From DATEVL01 sp035281845 (lineage in GTDB: Bacteria > Chloroflexota > Anaerolineae > Anaerolineales > E44-bin32), in assembly GCA_035281845.1 (NCBI GenBank), contig DATEVL010000154.1:1-16327 (forward strand): 16,327 nt of DNA, in the 5' to 3' direction. The notes below the pieces were generated by a model. That model had not been told where the DNA came from. It worked only from the letters and a program-made list of their open reading frames with translations, and did no database searches. The first letter of the stretch is position 1; each line of letters begins with the position of its first letter. Below are positions 1 through 6,370 of the stretch, in pieces. Both the position numbers and the translations under genes were made by a program.

Positions 1-11
1 CATCTTTCAGG

Positions 12-84
12 TGGACCCAGTGGGATTCGAACCCACGACCTTCTCAATGCCATTGAGACGCGCTCCCAACTGCGCTATGGGCCC
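12..84 (-). tRNA. tRNA-Ala (anticodon GGC)
   Basis: Read on the minus strand this is a complete 73-nt cloverleaf. It has a 7-bp acceptor stem (GGGCCCA with TGGGTCC), a D arm GCGC/GCGC, an anticodon stem TCTCA/TGAGA with loop ATGGCAT (anticodon GGC), and a T arm GTGGG-TTCGAAT-CCCAC with discriminator A. The G3:U70 wobble pair, the classic alanine identity element, is present. CCA is not encoded. It lies 3 bp downstream of the other alanine tRNA and is surely co-transcribed with it. Confidence 0.97.
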
Positions 85-87
85 TAG

Positions 88-160
88 TGGACCTGGCGGG
101 ATTCGAACCCGCGACCCCTTCAGTGCGATTGAAGTGCGCTCCCAGCTGCGCTACAGGCCC
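88..160 (-). tRNA. tRNA-Ala (anticodon CGC)
   Basis: A 73-nt cloverleaf on the minus strand, first in a two-tRNA unit. The acceptor is GGGCCTG with CAGGTCC and again carries G3:U70. The anticodon stem is CTTCA/TGAAG with loop ATCGCAC, giving anticodon CGC for GCG codons. The T arm is CGCGG-GTTCGAAT-CCGCG-like with the TTCGAAT loop, and the discriminator is A. CCA is not encoded. Only 3 bp (85-87) separate it from tRNA-Ala(GGC), so one precursor transcript is expected. Confidence 0.97.
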
Positions 161-175
161 GCGAATGCTCAGGTC

Positions 176-205
176 ATTGTACCGGAGCGTGCGAGACGGT
201 GTCAA
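176..205 (-). promoter_or_regulatory. sigma70-type promoter for the tRNA-Ala pair
   Basis: On the minus strand there is a perfect -35 box TTGACA (205-200), an 18-bp spacer and a -10 box TACAAT (181-176). The predicted transcription start is about 10 nt before the tRNA-Ala(CGC) 5' end at 160, as expected for a stable RNA promoter. Seen directly in sequence; activity is inferred. Confidence 0.8.
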
Positions 206-250
206 GAAACGCCAGAACCGCATGCATCGAAGCCCGGAGCGTGCGTGAGA

Positions 251-279
251 TTGCCGGCGGCGGCCGGCCCGGCTATAAT
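251..279 (+). promoter_or_regulatory. sigma70-type promoter for the aminopeptidase operon
   Basis: TTGCCG (251-256), a 17-bp spacer and a perfect TATAAT (274-279). A start near 286 would give a leader of about 20 nt before the ATG at 305. It supports the start at 305 and rules out the long in-frame extension back through the tRNAs. Confidence 0.7.
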
Positions 280-304
280 CCTTGTTCCTCGCGAGTTGCT
301 CACC

Positions 305-1417
305 ATGCCAGCCTATCCCGATCGCATCCGGCAACTGACGGCAGCCATGCCGGGACACGACCTCCAGGCCGTCGTCCTGCTGCCCGGACCCAACCTGCGC
401 TATTACACTGGGTTGTCCTTCCATTTGATGGGTCGCCCGACCCTCGCCCTGATCGCGGCCGATCAGCCTCCACTCCTGCTCGTCCCCGAATTGGAGCGGT
501 CCAAGGCGGAAGGCAATCCAATTGGGGCCACCGTCCTCACGTACGGGGAGGACCTGGAATCGCGCCAGGCGGCTTTCCATCGGGCGGCGCAGGCGATCGG
601 CCTGGCCCGCCGCCGCGTTGGCGTCGAGCCGTTGCGGATGCGCTGGCTGGAGGAGCGGCTGTTGGAGGAAGCCGCCCCCGGCATCCGTTTGACGAGCGCT
701 GATGGGGCCCTGGAGCCGCTGCGGGCGGAGAAATCCCCCGAGGAGCTGGCCGCGATTCGGCGCGCCGTCGCCGTCGCCGAGGCCGCCCTGACGGAGACGA
801 TCCCTCAAATTCGTTCCGGAGTCAGCGAGCTGGACCTGGCGGCGGAGCTTGTGCTGCGCCTCTTGGGCGCCGGCTCGGAAAGCGAACTTCCCTTCGCCCC
901 GATCGTCGCCTCCGGCCCGAACACCGCCTTGCCGCACGCCGTGCCGACGAGCCGCACCCTGCAGCCCGGCGACCTGGTCATCCTGGACTGGGGGGCGACG
1001 GTCGACGGCTACATCTCGGACCTCACGCGCACCTTCGCCATCGGCCGGGTCGACCCCGAGCTGCAGCAAGTCCACGCCATCGTGGCCGAGGCCAACGGCG
1101 CCGGACGATCCGCGGCCGGACCCGGCGTCGCCTGCCGCGCCGTCGACGGCGCGGCGCGATCGGTGATCGAGGCCGCCGGTTATGGCGCCGCCTTCGTCCA
1201 CCGCACGGGACATGGGATCGGCCTGGAAGCGCATGAAGCGCCTTACCTGCGCTCCGACAACGAGGCTCTGCTTCGCCCGGGAATGACCTTCACCGTCGAG
1301 CCGGGAATCTACCTCCCCGGCCGCGGCGGCGCCCGCGTCGAAGACAACATCGTCGTGACGGAAGGGGGCGCCGAAACTCTGAGCAGCCTGCCGCGCGAGC
1401 TGCGCGTCCTCGAGTGA
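305..1417 (+). CDS. M24 family metallopeptidase (Xaa-Pro aminopeptidase-like)
   Basis: A 370-residue cytoplasmic peptidase of the pita-bread M24 family, which removes N-terminal residues, typically in front of proline, using two metal ions. It has the N-terminal creatinase-like domain (about 1-135) and the catalytic domain (about 145-370). All five metal ligands can be assigned: D228 (LDWG), D239 (SDLTRTF), H303 (TGHGIGLEAHE), E332 (VEPGIY) and E346 (ARVEDN). The proton-shuttle His is probably H211 (ALPHAVPT). Length is normal for bacterial PepQ/YpdF-type enzymes. I chose ATG 305 because a good promoter ends at 279 and the family homology begins there. The open frame upstream to position 11 runs through two tRNA genes. 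Substrate specificity (prolidase versus aminopeptidase P) cannot be decided from sequence. MFS and PAP2 genes follow in the same direction. Confidence 0.93.
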   Translation: MPAYPDRIRQLTAAMPGHDLQAVVLLPGPNLRYYTGLSFHLMGRPTLALIAADQPPLLLVPELERSKAEGNPIGATVLTYGEDLESRQAAFHRAAQAIGLARRRVGVEPLRMRWLEERLLEEAAPGIRLTSADGALEPLRAEKSPEELAAIRRAVAVAEAALTETIPQIRSGVSELDLAAELVLRLLGAGSESELPFAPIVASGPNTALPHAVPTSRTLQPGDLVILDWGATVDGYISDLTRTFAIGRVDPELQQVHAIVAEANGAGRSAAGPGVACRAVDGAARSVIEAAGYGAAFVHRTGHGIGLEAHEAPYLRSDNEALLRPGMTFTVEPGIYLPGRGGARVEDNIVVTEGGAETLSSLPRELRVLE

Positions 1418-1454
1418 TGCCGCCCGCTCGGGGTGGCGTCTTCAGCCAACCGAC

Positions 1455-2612
1455 ATGACGCGCGACCTGCGCCTGCTGGCCTTCTCCCTGTTCCTGTGGG
1501 GCGTCGGGGAAGGACTCTTCATCTACCTCCAGCCGATCTATCTGACGGAACTGGGAGCCGATCCGCTCCAGGTGGGGTTCGTGCTCAGCCTGGTGGGGGC
1601 GGCGATGACGGTCACCCACATCCCGGCCGGAATCCTGGCTGACCGTTTCGGCCGGAAGTGGATGATGGCGGCCGCCTGGGTCTTCGGCGCGCTGGCATGC
1701 TTTTTCATGTTCCTGGCAACCAGCTTGTGGATCTTCGTCGCGGCGCTCGTGTTGTACTCGCTGACCTCGTTCGTCATGTCGCCGATGTCGAGCTATGTCA
1801 CCGAGGCGCGCGGGCCATGGACCGTCGGCCGGGCGCTGACGACGGTATCGGCCTCCTTCAACGCCGGGGCGGTGATCGGTCCCTTCGCCGGCGGTTTGCT
1901 TGCGGCTGAATTTGGGATCCGCCCGCTCTTTGGGATCGCCGCCGTCCTATTCGTCCTGTCGACCGTGCTGATGGTGCTCTTGCGAAATCAACCGGTGGAG
2001 CCGCCGCACGCCGAAGGCCGTTACCGCTCCCTGTTGACCAACCGAACGGCGGCGCGCATCCTGGTGGTCACTTTCGTAGTGATCCTGGCGCTGACGCTGA
2101 GCTGGCCCCTGACCCCGCTCTATCTGAGCGAGGTTCGCGGTCTCTCCGTGGCGCAGGTTGGCGCGCTCGGGTCGTTCTTCGCCCTGGGGATCGTCGTCCT
2201 CAACCTGACCTTGGGCGCCGCAGCGCCGCGTCGCGGATCGATGATCGGCCAGGGGCTCGTGGCCGCGTCGGTCGCCCTGCTGTGGCGGGGCCTGTCGATG
2301 CCGGCCTACGCCGCCGGGTACTTCCTGGCAGGAGGTTCCCGGACGGCACGCAGTCTCCTGAGCGCCCAGGTGGAACGGGTCGTTGAACGATCACACCTCG
2401 GGCTCGCCTTCGGGGTCGTTGAAACCGTCGCCTCCAGTGCGCTGATCCTGGCGCCCTTGCTCGCCGGCTTTCTTTACCAGGCCAACCCGGCAGCGCCGTA
2501 CCCGGTCAACCTCGTCCTGATCGGCGGATCCCTGGCGTTCTCGGCATGGCTCCTGCCGGCGGACAGGGACACGGAGTCGCCGACGCGGACGGCGATGGGA
2601 ATGGAGCGCTGA
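1455..2612 (+). CDS. MFS transporter
   Basis: A 385-residue major facilitator superfamily permease with about 12 hydrophobic segments and no signal peptide. The loop between helices 2 and 3 carries the MFS motif A (GILADRFGRKW, about 57-67), followed by the usual helices 3-6 (MSPMSSYVTEARG, then a Gly-rich helix 5). A polar central loop near 178-195 separates the two halves. It starts 37 bp after the aminopeptidase stop with no strong Shine-Dalgarno, and ends 2 bp before the PAP2 gene, so an operon is likely. The substrate is unknown: the sequence resembles general drug/sugar efflux-type MFS proteins. A role in exporting products of the neighbouring peptidase would be speculation. Confidence 0.9.
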   Translation: MTRDLRLLAFSLFLWGVGEGLFIYLQPIYLTELGADPLQVGFVLSLVGAAMTVTHIPAGILADRFGRKWMMAAAWVFGALACFFMFLATSLWIFVAALVLYSLTSFVMSPMSSYVTEARGPWTVGRALTTVSASFNAGAVIGPFAGGLLAAEFGIRPLFGIAAVLFVLSTVLMVLLRNQPVEPPHAEGRYRSLLTNRTAARILVVTFVVILALTLSWPLTPLYLSEVRGLSVAQVGALGSFFALGIVVLNLTLGAAAPRRGSMIGQGLVAASVALLWRGLSMPAYAAGYFLAGGSRTARSLLSAQVERVVERSHLGLAFGVVETVASSALILAPLLAGFLYQANPAAPYPVNLVLIGGSLAFSAWLLPADRDTESPTRTAMGMER

Positions 2613-2614
2613 CC

Positions 2615-3574
2615 ATGGTCGGCGGGCTCGGATGGGGGGTCGATTGGATCGTCAGCCTTCAGGCCGCTGGGGCGCCCCTGTTGACCCAGGCGATGAACGT
2701 CTTCACATTCCTCGGGTCCGAATGGTTCTATTTGCTGGTGATGCCCGCGCTGCTGTGGTGCGTCAGCGCTTCGCTCGGCCTGCGCCTCGGCCTGCTTCTA
2801 CTCACCAGCGCCAGCGTGAACTCGGTTCTCAAGCTCGGCTTTGGGCTGCCGAGGCCGTATTGGGTCGACAGTCGCGTCCGGGCGCTCACCGTCGAAACCT
2901 CTTACGGGTTGCCCTCCGGCCACGCGCAGAACGCGGTCGTGCTATGGGGCTATCTGGCCTATCGCCTGCGCCGTTGGTGGGCCACGATCCTGGCCATCGT
3001 GCTGATCGTCGTCATCTCCTTCTCACGCGTCTACCTTGGCGTCCATTTTCCGGCCGACGTGGCGGCCGGCTGGCTCATCGGTGGGCTACTCCTGGCCGTG
3101 TTTGTCCTACTCGAGGAACCGGTCGCCGGTTGGTTCGCCCGGCATTCGCTTGGGACCCGCCTGCTCGTCGCTGGACTGGGGTCGTTCAGCCTGACGGTGC
3201 TGGGGTGGATCGCCCTGCAAGCGACGGCGGGCCGGGAAATCCCTGCCGAATGGATCGCCAATATCCTCGCCGCGACGGGATCCGGCTTCACGGCGCAATC
3301 GCTGGGCGACGTCATCTCGGCTGGAGGCGCACTGTTCGGCTTCTCGGTCGGCGCCGTGCTGCTCGCCCACTGGGGGCGATTCGATGCCAAGGGCAGCGCG
3401 TGGATCCGCCTGACGCGATTCTTCGTCGGTCTGGCCGGCGTCCTGGCTCTGGATATCGGCTTGACCGCGTTTCTGCCGGATGGGGATGTCTCCCGCTTCC
3501 TGCGCTACGGCCTCGTAGCTTTCTGGATCGTCTACGGCGCGCCTCGAGCGTTTGTCGCGCTGCGGTTGGCGTAA
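2615..3574 (+). CDS. PAP2-family membrane phosphatase
   Basis: A 319-residue integral membrane protein of the type 2 phosphatidic acid phosphatase family, which hydrolyses lipid phosphates such as phosphatidate or undecaprenyl diphosphate through a phospho-histidine. All three catalytic motifs are intact: K73-x6-R80-P81 (KLGFGLPRP), P100-S-G-H103, and S137-R138-x5-H144-x3-D148. The catalytic histidines would be H103 and H144. After the PAP2 domain (about 20-165) the protein carries an additional hydrophobic half (about 180-319) of around four membrane helices, longer than the usual ~200-residue enzyme. The ATG at 2615 lies 2 bp after the MFS stop, with GGAG 9 nt upstream (2603-2606). An in-frame ATG at 2546 overlaps the MFS gene and is less likely. 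The physiological lipid substrate is unknown. Confidence 0.9.
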   Translation: MVGGLGWGVDWIVSLQAAGAPLLTQAMNVFTFLGSEWFYLLVMPALLWCVSASLGLRLGLLLLTSASVNSVLKLGFGLPRPYWVDSRVRALTVETSYGLPSGHAQNAVVLWGYLAYRLRRWWATILAIVLIVVISFSRVYLGVHFPADVAAGWLIGGLLLAVFVLLEEPVAGWFARHSLGTRLLVAGLGSFSLTVLGWIALQATAGREIPAEWIANILAATGSGFTAQSLGDVISAGGALFGFSVGAVLLAHWGRFDAKGSAWIRLTRFFVGLAGVLALDIGLTAFLPDGDVSRFLRYGLVAFWIVYGAPRAFVALRLA

Positions 3575-3642
3575 CCGGTAGGCAGGTTGCGGAGGAAGCT
3601 CCTCACCTCACCCCCTCCCCCGCGCGCAGCCGCCCGTAGCGA

Positions 3643-3995
3643 CACCTGCGCCGCACTGCGCCGTGCGCAGCGCGGCGCAGTGCAGGTGAGCGGAGGGCCT
3701 CTCCGCCAGTAGGCTGCTTTCGTAAAGACGTAATCTGGCGGAGGGAGTTGAGGTACTCAAGGAGGCAGTGGGCTCTTGCCCCGCCTCCTTCAAAACCCCA
3801 GCCCTCCCCCGGCTTGCGTTCATCACATCGAGGTTCCAACTTGCCGGGGGAGCCCATCGCTTCGCTCGCTCTCTACGCCCCTTCGCTCTCTACAGAGCGC
3901 CAAGGGCGGGCGTCCCCAGGGGACAGAGCGCCACGCCCTTCGCCCTCTACAGGGCGCCAAGGGCGGCGCACACCCAGGGTGCACCCGAAGGGGTG
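3643..3995. repeat. gene-free chain of about ten inverted repeats
   Basis: The 3575-4176 interval has no convincing gene. It holds consecutive, mostly perfect stem-loops: 3643-3688 (GCACTGCGCCG paired with CGGCGCAGTGC, plus CACCT/AGGTG), 3701-3743 (CTCCGCCAG/CTGGCGGAG), 3748-3760 (TTGAG-GTA-CTCAA), 3761-3788 (GGAGGC/GCCTCC with inner GGGC-TCTT-GCCC), 3804-3852 (CTCCCCCGGC/GCCGGGGGAG), 3876-3908, 3912-3924 (GTCCC/GGGAC), 3934-3965, 3971-3981 and 3982-3995 (CACCC-GAAG-GGGTG). The start near 3603 (CCTCACCTCACCCCCTCCCC) resembles the dispersed repeat at the window's right edge. It could be accumulated palindromic repeat elements or a structured transcript; sequence alone does not decide. Several ORFs cross it, but none looks like protein. 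Confidence 0.7.
3876..3965. repeat. tandem pair of covarying hairpins
   Basis: Two direct copies about 58 bp apart. Copy 1 is CGCTCT-CTAC-AGAGCG flanked by CCCTT and CC-AAGGG (3876-3908). Copy 2 is CGCCCT-CTAC-AGGGCG with the same flanks (3934-3965). The copies differ at a stem position by T-A versus C-G, a compensatory change, while the CTAC loop and the 2-nt CC bulge are unchanged. A smaller palindrome (3912-3924) separates them. Confidence 0.75.
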
Positions 3996-4026
3996 AGGGC
4001 GGGGGGCGCGCGAGGGTAAGGGGGCG

Positions 4027-4050
4027 GGGCGAACTGCCTTGGCCCTTTTT
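4027..4050 (+). terminator. weak intrinsic terminator candidate
   Basis: GGGC (4027-4030) can pair with GCCC (4042-4045) across an 11-nt loop and is followed directly by five T residues (4046-4050). The stem is short. If real, it would end any transcript running through the hairpin chain before the lipoprotein gene. Confidence 0.3.
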
Positions 4051-4176
4051 GCGCAAACTCCCAGGACCCCTTTCGTCCTCGAGCCGACGGCATACCCTCC
4101 GGTCCTCCACACATTTCGGGGAACCTTGCCACCCACGCTGGTGTATACAGGTTGATCCAGACTGGGAGGCAAAGCT

Positions 4177-5613
4177 ATGAATAACAGAAGACTCCCTCCA
4201 GTGTTCAGCCTGGTGTTGCTTTGGGCGGGCTCGGTGTCCGCATGCAGCCGTCTCCCCGCCGCAGAGGCCGGGATGGTGGCGCCGCCTGAGGTCGCACCAG
4301 AGACTCGGCCTGCCAACAGCATTCTCACCGGCGGCTGGGATCCCCAGGTCCAGGCATACGTGATCCAGGCGCACGACGCCGACACGGGGGAGACGGCGGT
4401 GTGGGGATCCGTGCCTCTCGAAGGTAGCGGGACGGACATGGGATCGTATGCCTATTCCCCGGACGGGAGCGTCCTCGCGCTGACCACCGGCACAACACCG
4501 TTTTGCACGCCTTCTGGCGGCGGATCGGCCTGCTGGCCGAGCACCAAGGCCATTCACCTCATCGACGTGCAAACCAGGGCCGTCATCTCCGTCGACCCGG
4601 GCTACGGGCGAGCCGGACCCATTGTGTTCTCCCCGGATGGGGACCACCTGGCGATGGTCCATCAAAGCCGCGCGGGAATCGAGCTCCGCCTGTACGACTC
4701 CGCCAGTGAAGGGCTCCTCCGGTCAACGTCGATCCCCTTCGTCCCTTCCTATGCGGGCTACACGGTCGACGAACGGGGCCTCATCCTGGTCGGGGCTGAC
4801 GACGGAACCCATCCCGGCCTCGCGCCCCCCGGTCCGCTTACGGTGATCGTGACGGACGGAGAGTCGCTGGAGACCAGATGGCAACAGGCTCTCGATGGGG
4901 TCATCCATGGAGCCTGGTGCCTGGAGGCGTGCGACGGTTCCCATGGATTCACGGTGTCGGCGGTGTGGTCGCCGGCGATCGTGCGCATACCTGGAACGGA
5001 TCGCATCGTCGTCGTCCACGCCGATGCCGACAAGCTGACATCGGTCGATGTCGCCGACCAACGCGTCGCCACGATCGACATCGCCGCGCCGCGGTCATGG
5101 CTCGACCGGCTGATGGCCTTCGGCACGATGCCGGCCGAGGCCAAGGGTGGCATGGACGGCGCTGCTCGCGACGCAGCCGCCTCACCGGACGGGTCGCGCC
5201 TCTACATTGTCGGCTGGGCCTACCACACTCGGCTGAAAGACGACGGCACGATGGAAAACAGGGACGAGCCGCTCGGCCTGCAGGTGGTGGACCCGTTGAC
5301 AGGCTCGAGGATCGCCTCCATCGATTCCAACGCCGCCCGAGTCTCGCTGACCAAGGACGGGGCGTGGCTGCTGCTCACGGTGTGGAACGACGTCAAGATG
5401 TGGACGGAGGTCCTTCCTGTTGGTCAGCTGGACGGTGACCGGCCCGTGGAGGCCTGGGACCTCGTTGCGGGCACGAACCTCGAAGGGGCCCAGGTGGTCC
5501 TAGGCATGTCCGCCGTGGAAGGGCCTATCCGGGTAGCCAACATCGACCCCGCCACTCTGAGCGTGGGTCAACGGTGGCTGCTCGGTGAATCCGTGACTGT
5601 GCTCCTGCGGTAA
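4177..5613 (+). CDS. beta-propeller (WD40/YVTN-like) lipoprotein
   Basis: A 478-residue exported protein. The N terminus has a positive n-region, a hydrophobic stretch (10-20) and lipobox V-S-A-C23, so it is predicted to be a lipid-anchored lipoprotein on the outer face of the membrane. The rest reads as a repeated beta-sheet protein with recurring blade signatures: SPDGSVLAL (94-102), SPDGDHLAM (152-160) and a third SPDGSRLYIVG further on. This suggests a 6-7 bladed propeller of the YVTN/WD40-like kind. GGGAGG (4164-4169) sits 7 nt before the ATG and fixes the start. It is a single-gene unit: a gene-free hairpin region lies upstream and a strong terminator follows at 5663. No enzymatic residues are recognisable. 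A binding or scaffold role is typical for such proteins, but the ligand is unknown. Confidence 0.85.
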   Translation: MNNRRLPPVFSLVLLWAGSVSACSRLPAAEAGMVAPPEVAPETRPANSILTGGWDPQVQAYVIQAHDADTGETAVWGSVPLEGSGTDMGSYAYSPDGSVLALTTGTTPFCTPSGGGSACWPSTKAIHLIDVQTRAVISVDPGYGRAGPIVFSPDGDHLAMVHQSRAGIELRLYDSASEGLLRSTSIPFVPSYAGYTVDERGLILVGADDGTHPGLAPPGPLTVIVTDGESLETRWQQALDGVIHGAWCLEACDGSHGFTVSAVWSPAIVRIPGTDRIVVVHADADKLTSVDVADQRVATIDIAAPRSWLDRLMAFGTMPAEAKGGMDGAARDAAASPDGSRLYIVGWAYHTRLKDDGTMENRDEPLGLQVVDPLTGSRIASIDSNAARVSLTKDGAWLLLTVWNDVKMWTEVLPVGQLDGDRPVEAWDLVAGTNLEGAQVVLGMSAVEGPIRVANIDPATLSVGQRWLLGESVTVLLR

Positions 5614-5662
5614 TCCCCCGGCGAATTGCCGCCAGGACGTTTCTCCTTAGAATCGACAGGAC

Positions 5663-5692
5663 CCGGCCCCGCATGATCGGGGCCGGCGTTTT
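5663..5692 (+). terminator. Rho-independent terminator of the lipoprotein gene
   Basis: A perfect 9-bp GC stem, CCGGCCCCG (5663-5671) with CGGGGCCGG (5678-5686), loop CATGAT, then CG and TTTT (5689-5692). It lies 50 bp after the lipoprotein stop. On the minus strand there is no T-run after the stem, so it acts on the plus-strand transcript. Confidence 0.85.
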
Positions 5693-5710
5693 CGACCGAA
5701 GTTCGCCACC

Positions 5711-5935
5711 TTGCCTGAGGCCCCGCGACTCCCGGAAGACGCTATCTCCCTGGGGGAAGGCTTCTCCTTACCTACACTCTGGCGGACTCTCTCGCGTTTG
5801 CAGCTGGCGCTCGGAGATGTCGACGAATACCCACTGCTGCTGGCGCGGGCCAAGGACGAGGCGGCTCGCCGCCCGCCGCAACCTCACCGGATGCTGCTGA
5901 CGATCGTCCGCCGGATCGCGCCGTCTAGCGCGACT
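5711..5935 (+). pseudogene. possible decayed gene fragment (threonine synthase-like start?)
   Basis: The stretch 5693-5937 between the terminator and the DUF6504-like gene has no confident gene. One plus frame from TTG 5711 reads LPEAPRLPEDAISLGEGFS and later LARAKDEAARR. ISLGEG is reminiscent of the N-terminal LGEG-TPL segment of threonine synthases, and KDE of the KDE that follows in those enzymes. The codon third positions look G/C-biased. However, the expected NPTGSFK lysine motif is absent, there is no ribosome binding site, and the frame runs into the next gene's antisense. It may be a remnant or chance. Confidence 0.2.
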
Positions 5936-5937
5936 CA

Positions 5938-6309
5938 TCAGGGACCAGGTTTGAGCTCACGCCAAAGGAACCAGTGCCCAGCGCGGTCACCGGCCGACTC
6001 GGGCTCCCGGTCATAGTACAGGTCGAAGACGCCGCCCCGATCAGTTCGAACGCGGAAGTAAAACCGTCCAACGCCCCATGACCCGCGCCGGGCGGCGGTC
6101 TCCAGGTGCGCCGGCTGCATGTTGATCTGCATCCGGCCACGGCGCTCGTAGCGCGCCCACGTCGAGAGCAGCTCGCGCACGGTGTAGGTTTGGCCGTCCC
6201 ACACAAAGGAATCCGGCGCGTGAGGTTTCTTGGCCAGCGCCGGCGGATGAAGATGGGTGACCTCGATCTCCCGATCGATGAAGCGCAGCGGCCGCCAGGT
6301 TTCACTCAT
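5938..6309 (-). CDS. DUF6504-like small protein
   Basis: A 123-residue soluble protein whose layout resembles the DUF6504 family. FIDREIEV opens the domain, followed by SFVWDGQTYTVRELLSTWARYERRG, a WGVGRFYFRVRTDRG strand pair and VFDLYYDRE with a final WFLWREL. The family has no established function; members are short, beta-rich and lack catalytic motifs. I chose the ATG at 6309 because the homology begins just after it. The longer open frame up to 6477 would overlap the EF-G2 gene's end in another frame and pass through a palindromic repeat. GGAAGA lies immediately before the ATG with unusually short spacing, formed next to the repeat at 6316-6348. The gene follows EF-G2 at 61 bp on the same strand, so read-through from that promoter is likely. 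Confidence 0.75.
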   Translation of the reverse strand: MSETWRPLRFIDREIEVTHLHPPALAKKPHAPDSFVWDGQTYTVRELLSTWARYERRGRMQINMQPAHLETAARRGSWGVGRFYFRVRTDRGGVFDLYYDREPESAGDRAGHWFLWRELKPGP

Positions 6310-6315
6310 TCTTCC

Positions 6316-6348
6316 AGAAACCGGGTTTCTTTCAGAAACCCGGTTTCT
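6316..6348. repeat. 33-bp double palindrome, copy 1
   Basis: AGAAACCGGGTTTCT, spacer TTC, then AGAAACCCGGTTTCT. Each 15-mer is itself a near-perfect palindrome, and the two are exact inverted copies of each other. It lies between the EF-G2 stop (6371) and the DUF6504-like start (6309). Copy 2 with spacer GGG is at 8535-8567. It could serve as a terminator/attenuator or as a processing site in the intergenic mRNA. Confidence 0.9.
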
Positions 6349-6370
6349 ACACGAGAGCGTAGCCGAAGGG

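Noticed and set aside
11..304. N-terminal extension of the aminopeptidase frame back to position 11
   Set aside because: It translates straight through two complete tRNA genes on the other strand; a promoter at 251-279 and the family homology place the start at ATG 305.
44..1234. 396-residue ORF on the minus strand
   Set aside because: It is the antisense of the aminopeptidase plus the tRNAs, with low-complexity Arg/Gly/Asp composition and no domain signature.
2632..3639. 335-residue plus-strand ORF overlapping the PAP2 gene
   Set aside because: Very Arg-rich frame shadow; the other frame has all three PAP2 motifs.
3876..3995. CRISPR array
   Set aside because: Only two copies of a palindromic unit, with spacers that are themselves palindromic; no cas genes.
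4126..4149. Promoter TTGCCA/TATACA before the lipoprotein gene
   Set aside because: The spacer is only 12 bp, too short for a sigma70 promoter.
3823..4665. 280-residue minus-strand ORF across the hairpin region and lipoprotein start
   Set aside because: Composition is that of GC-rich non-coding sequence, it reads through palindromes, and it overlaps a lipoprotein gene with a clear signal peptide and ribosome binding site.
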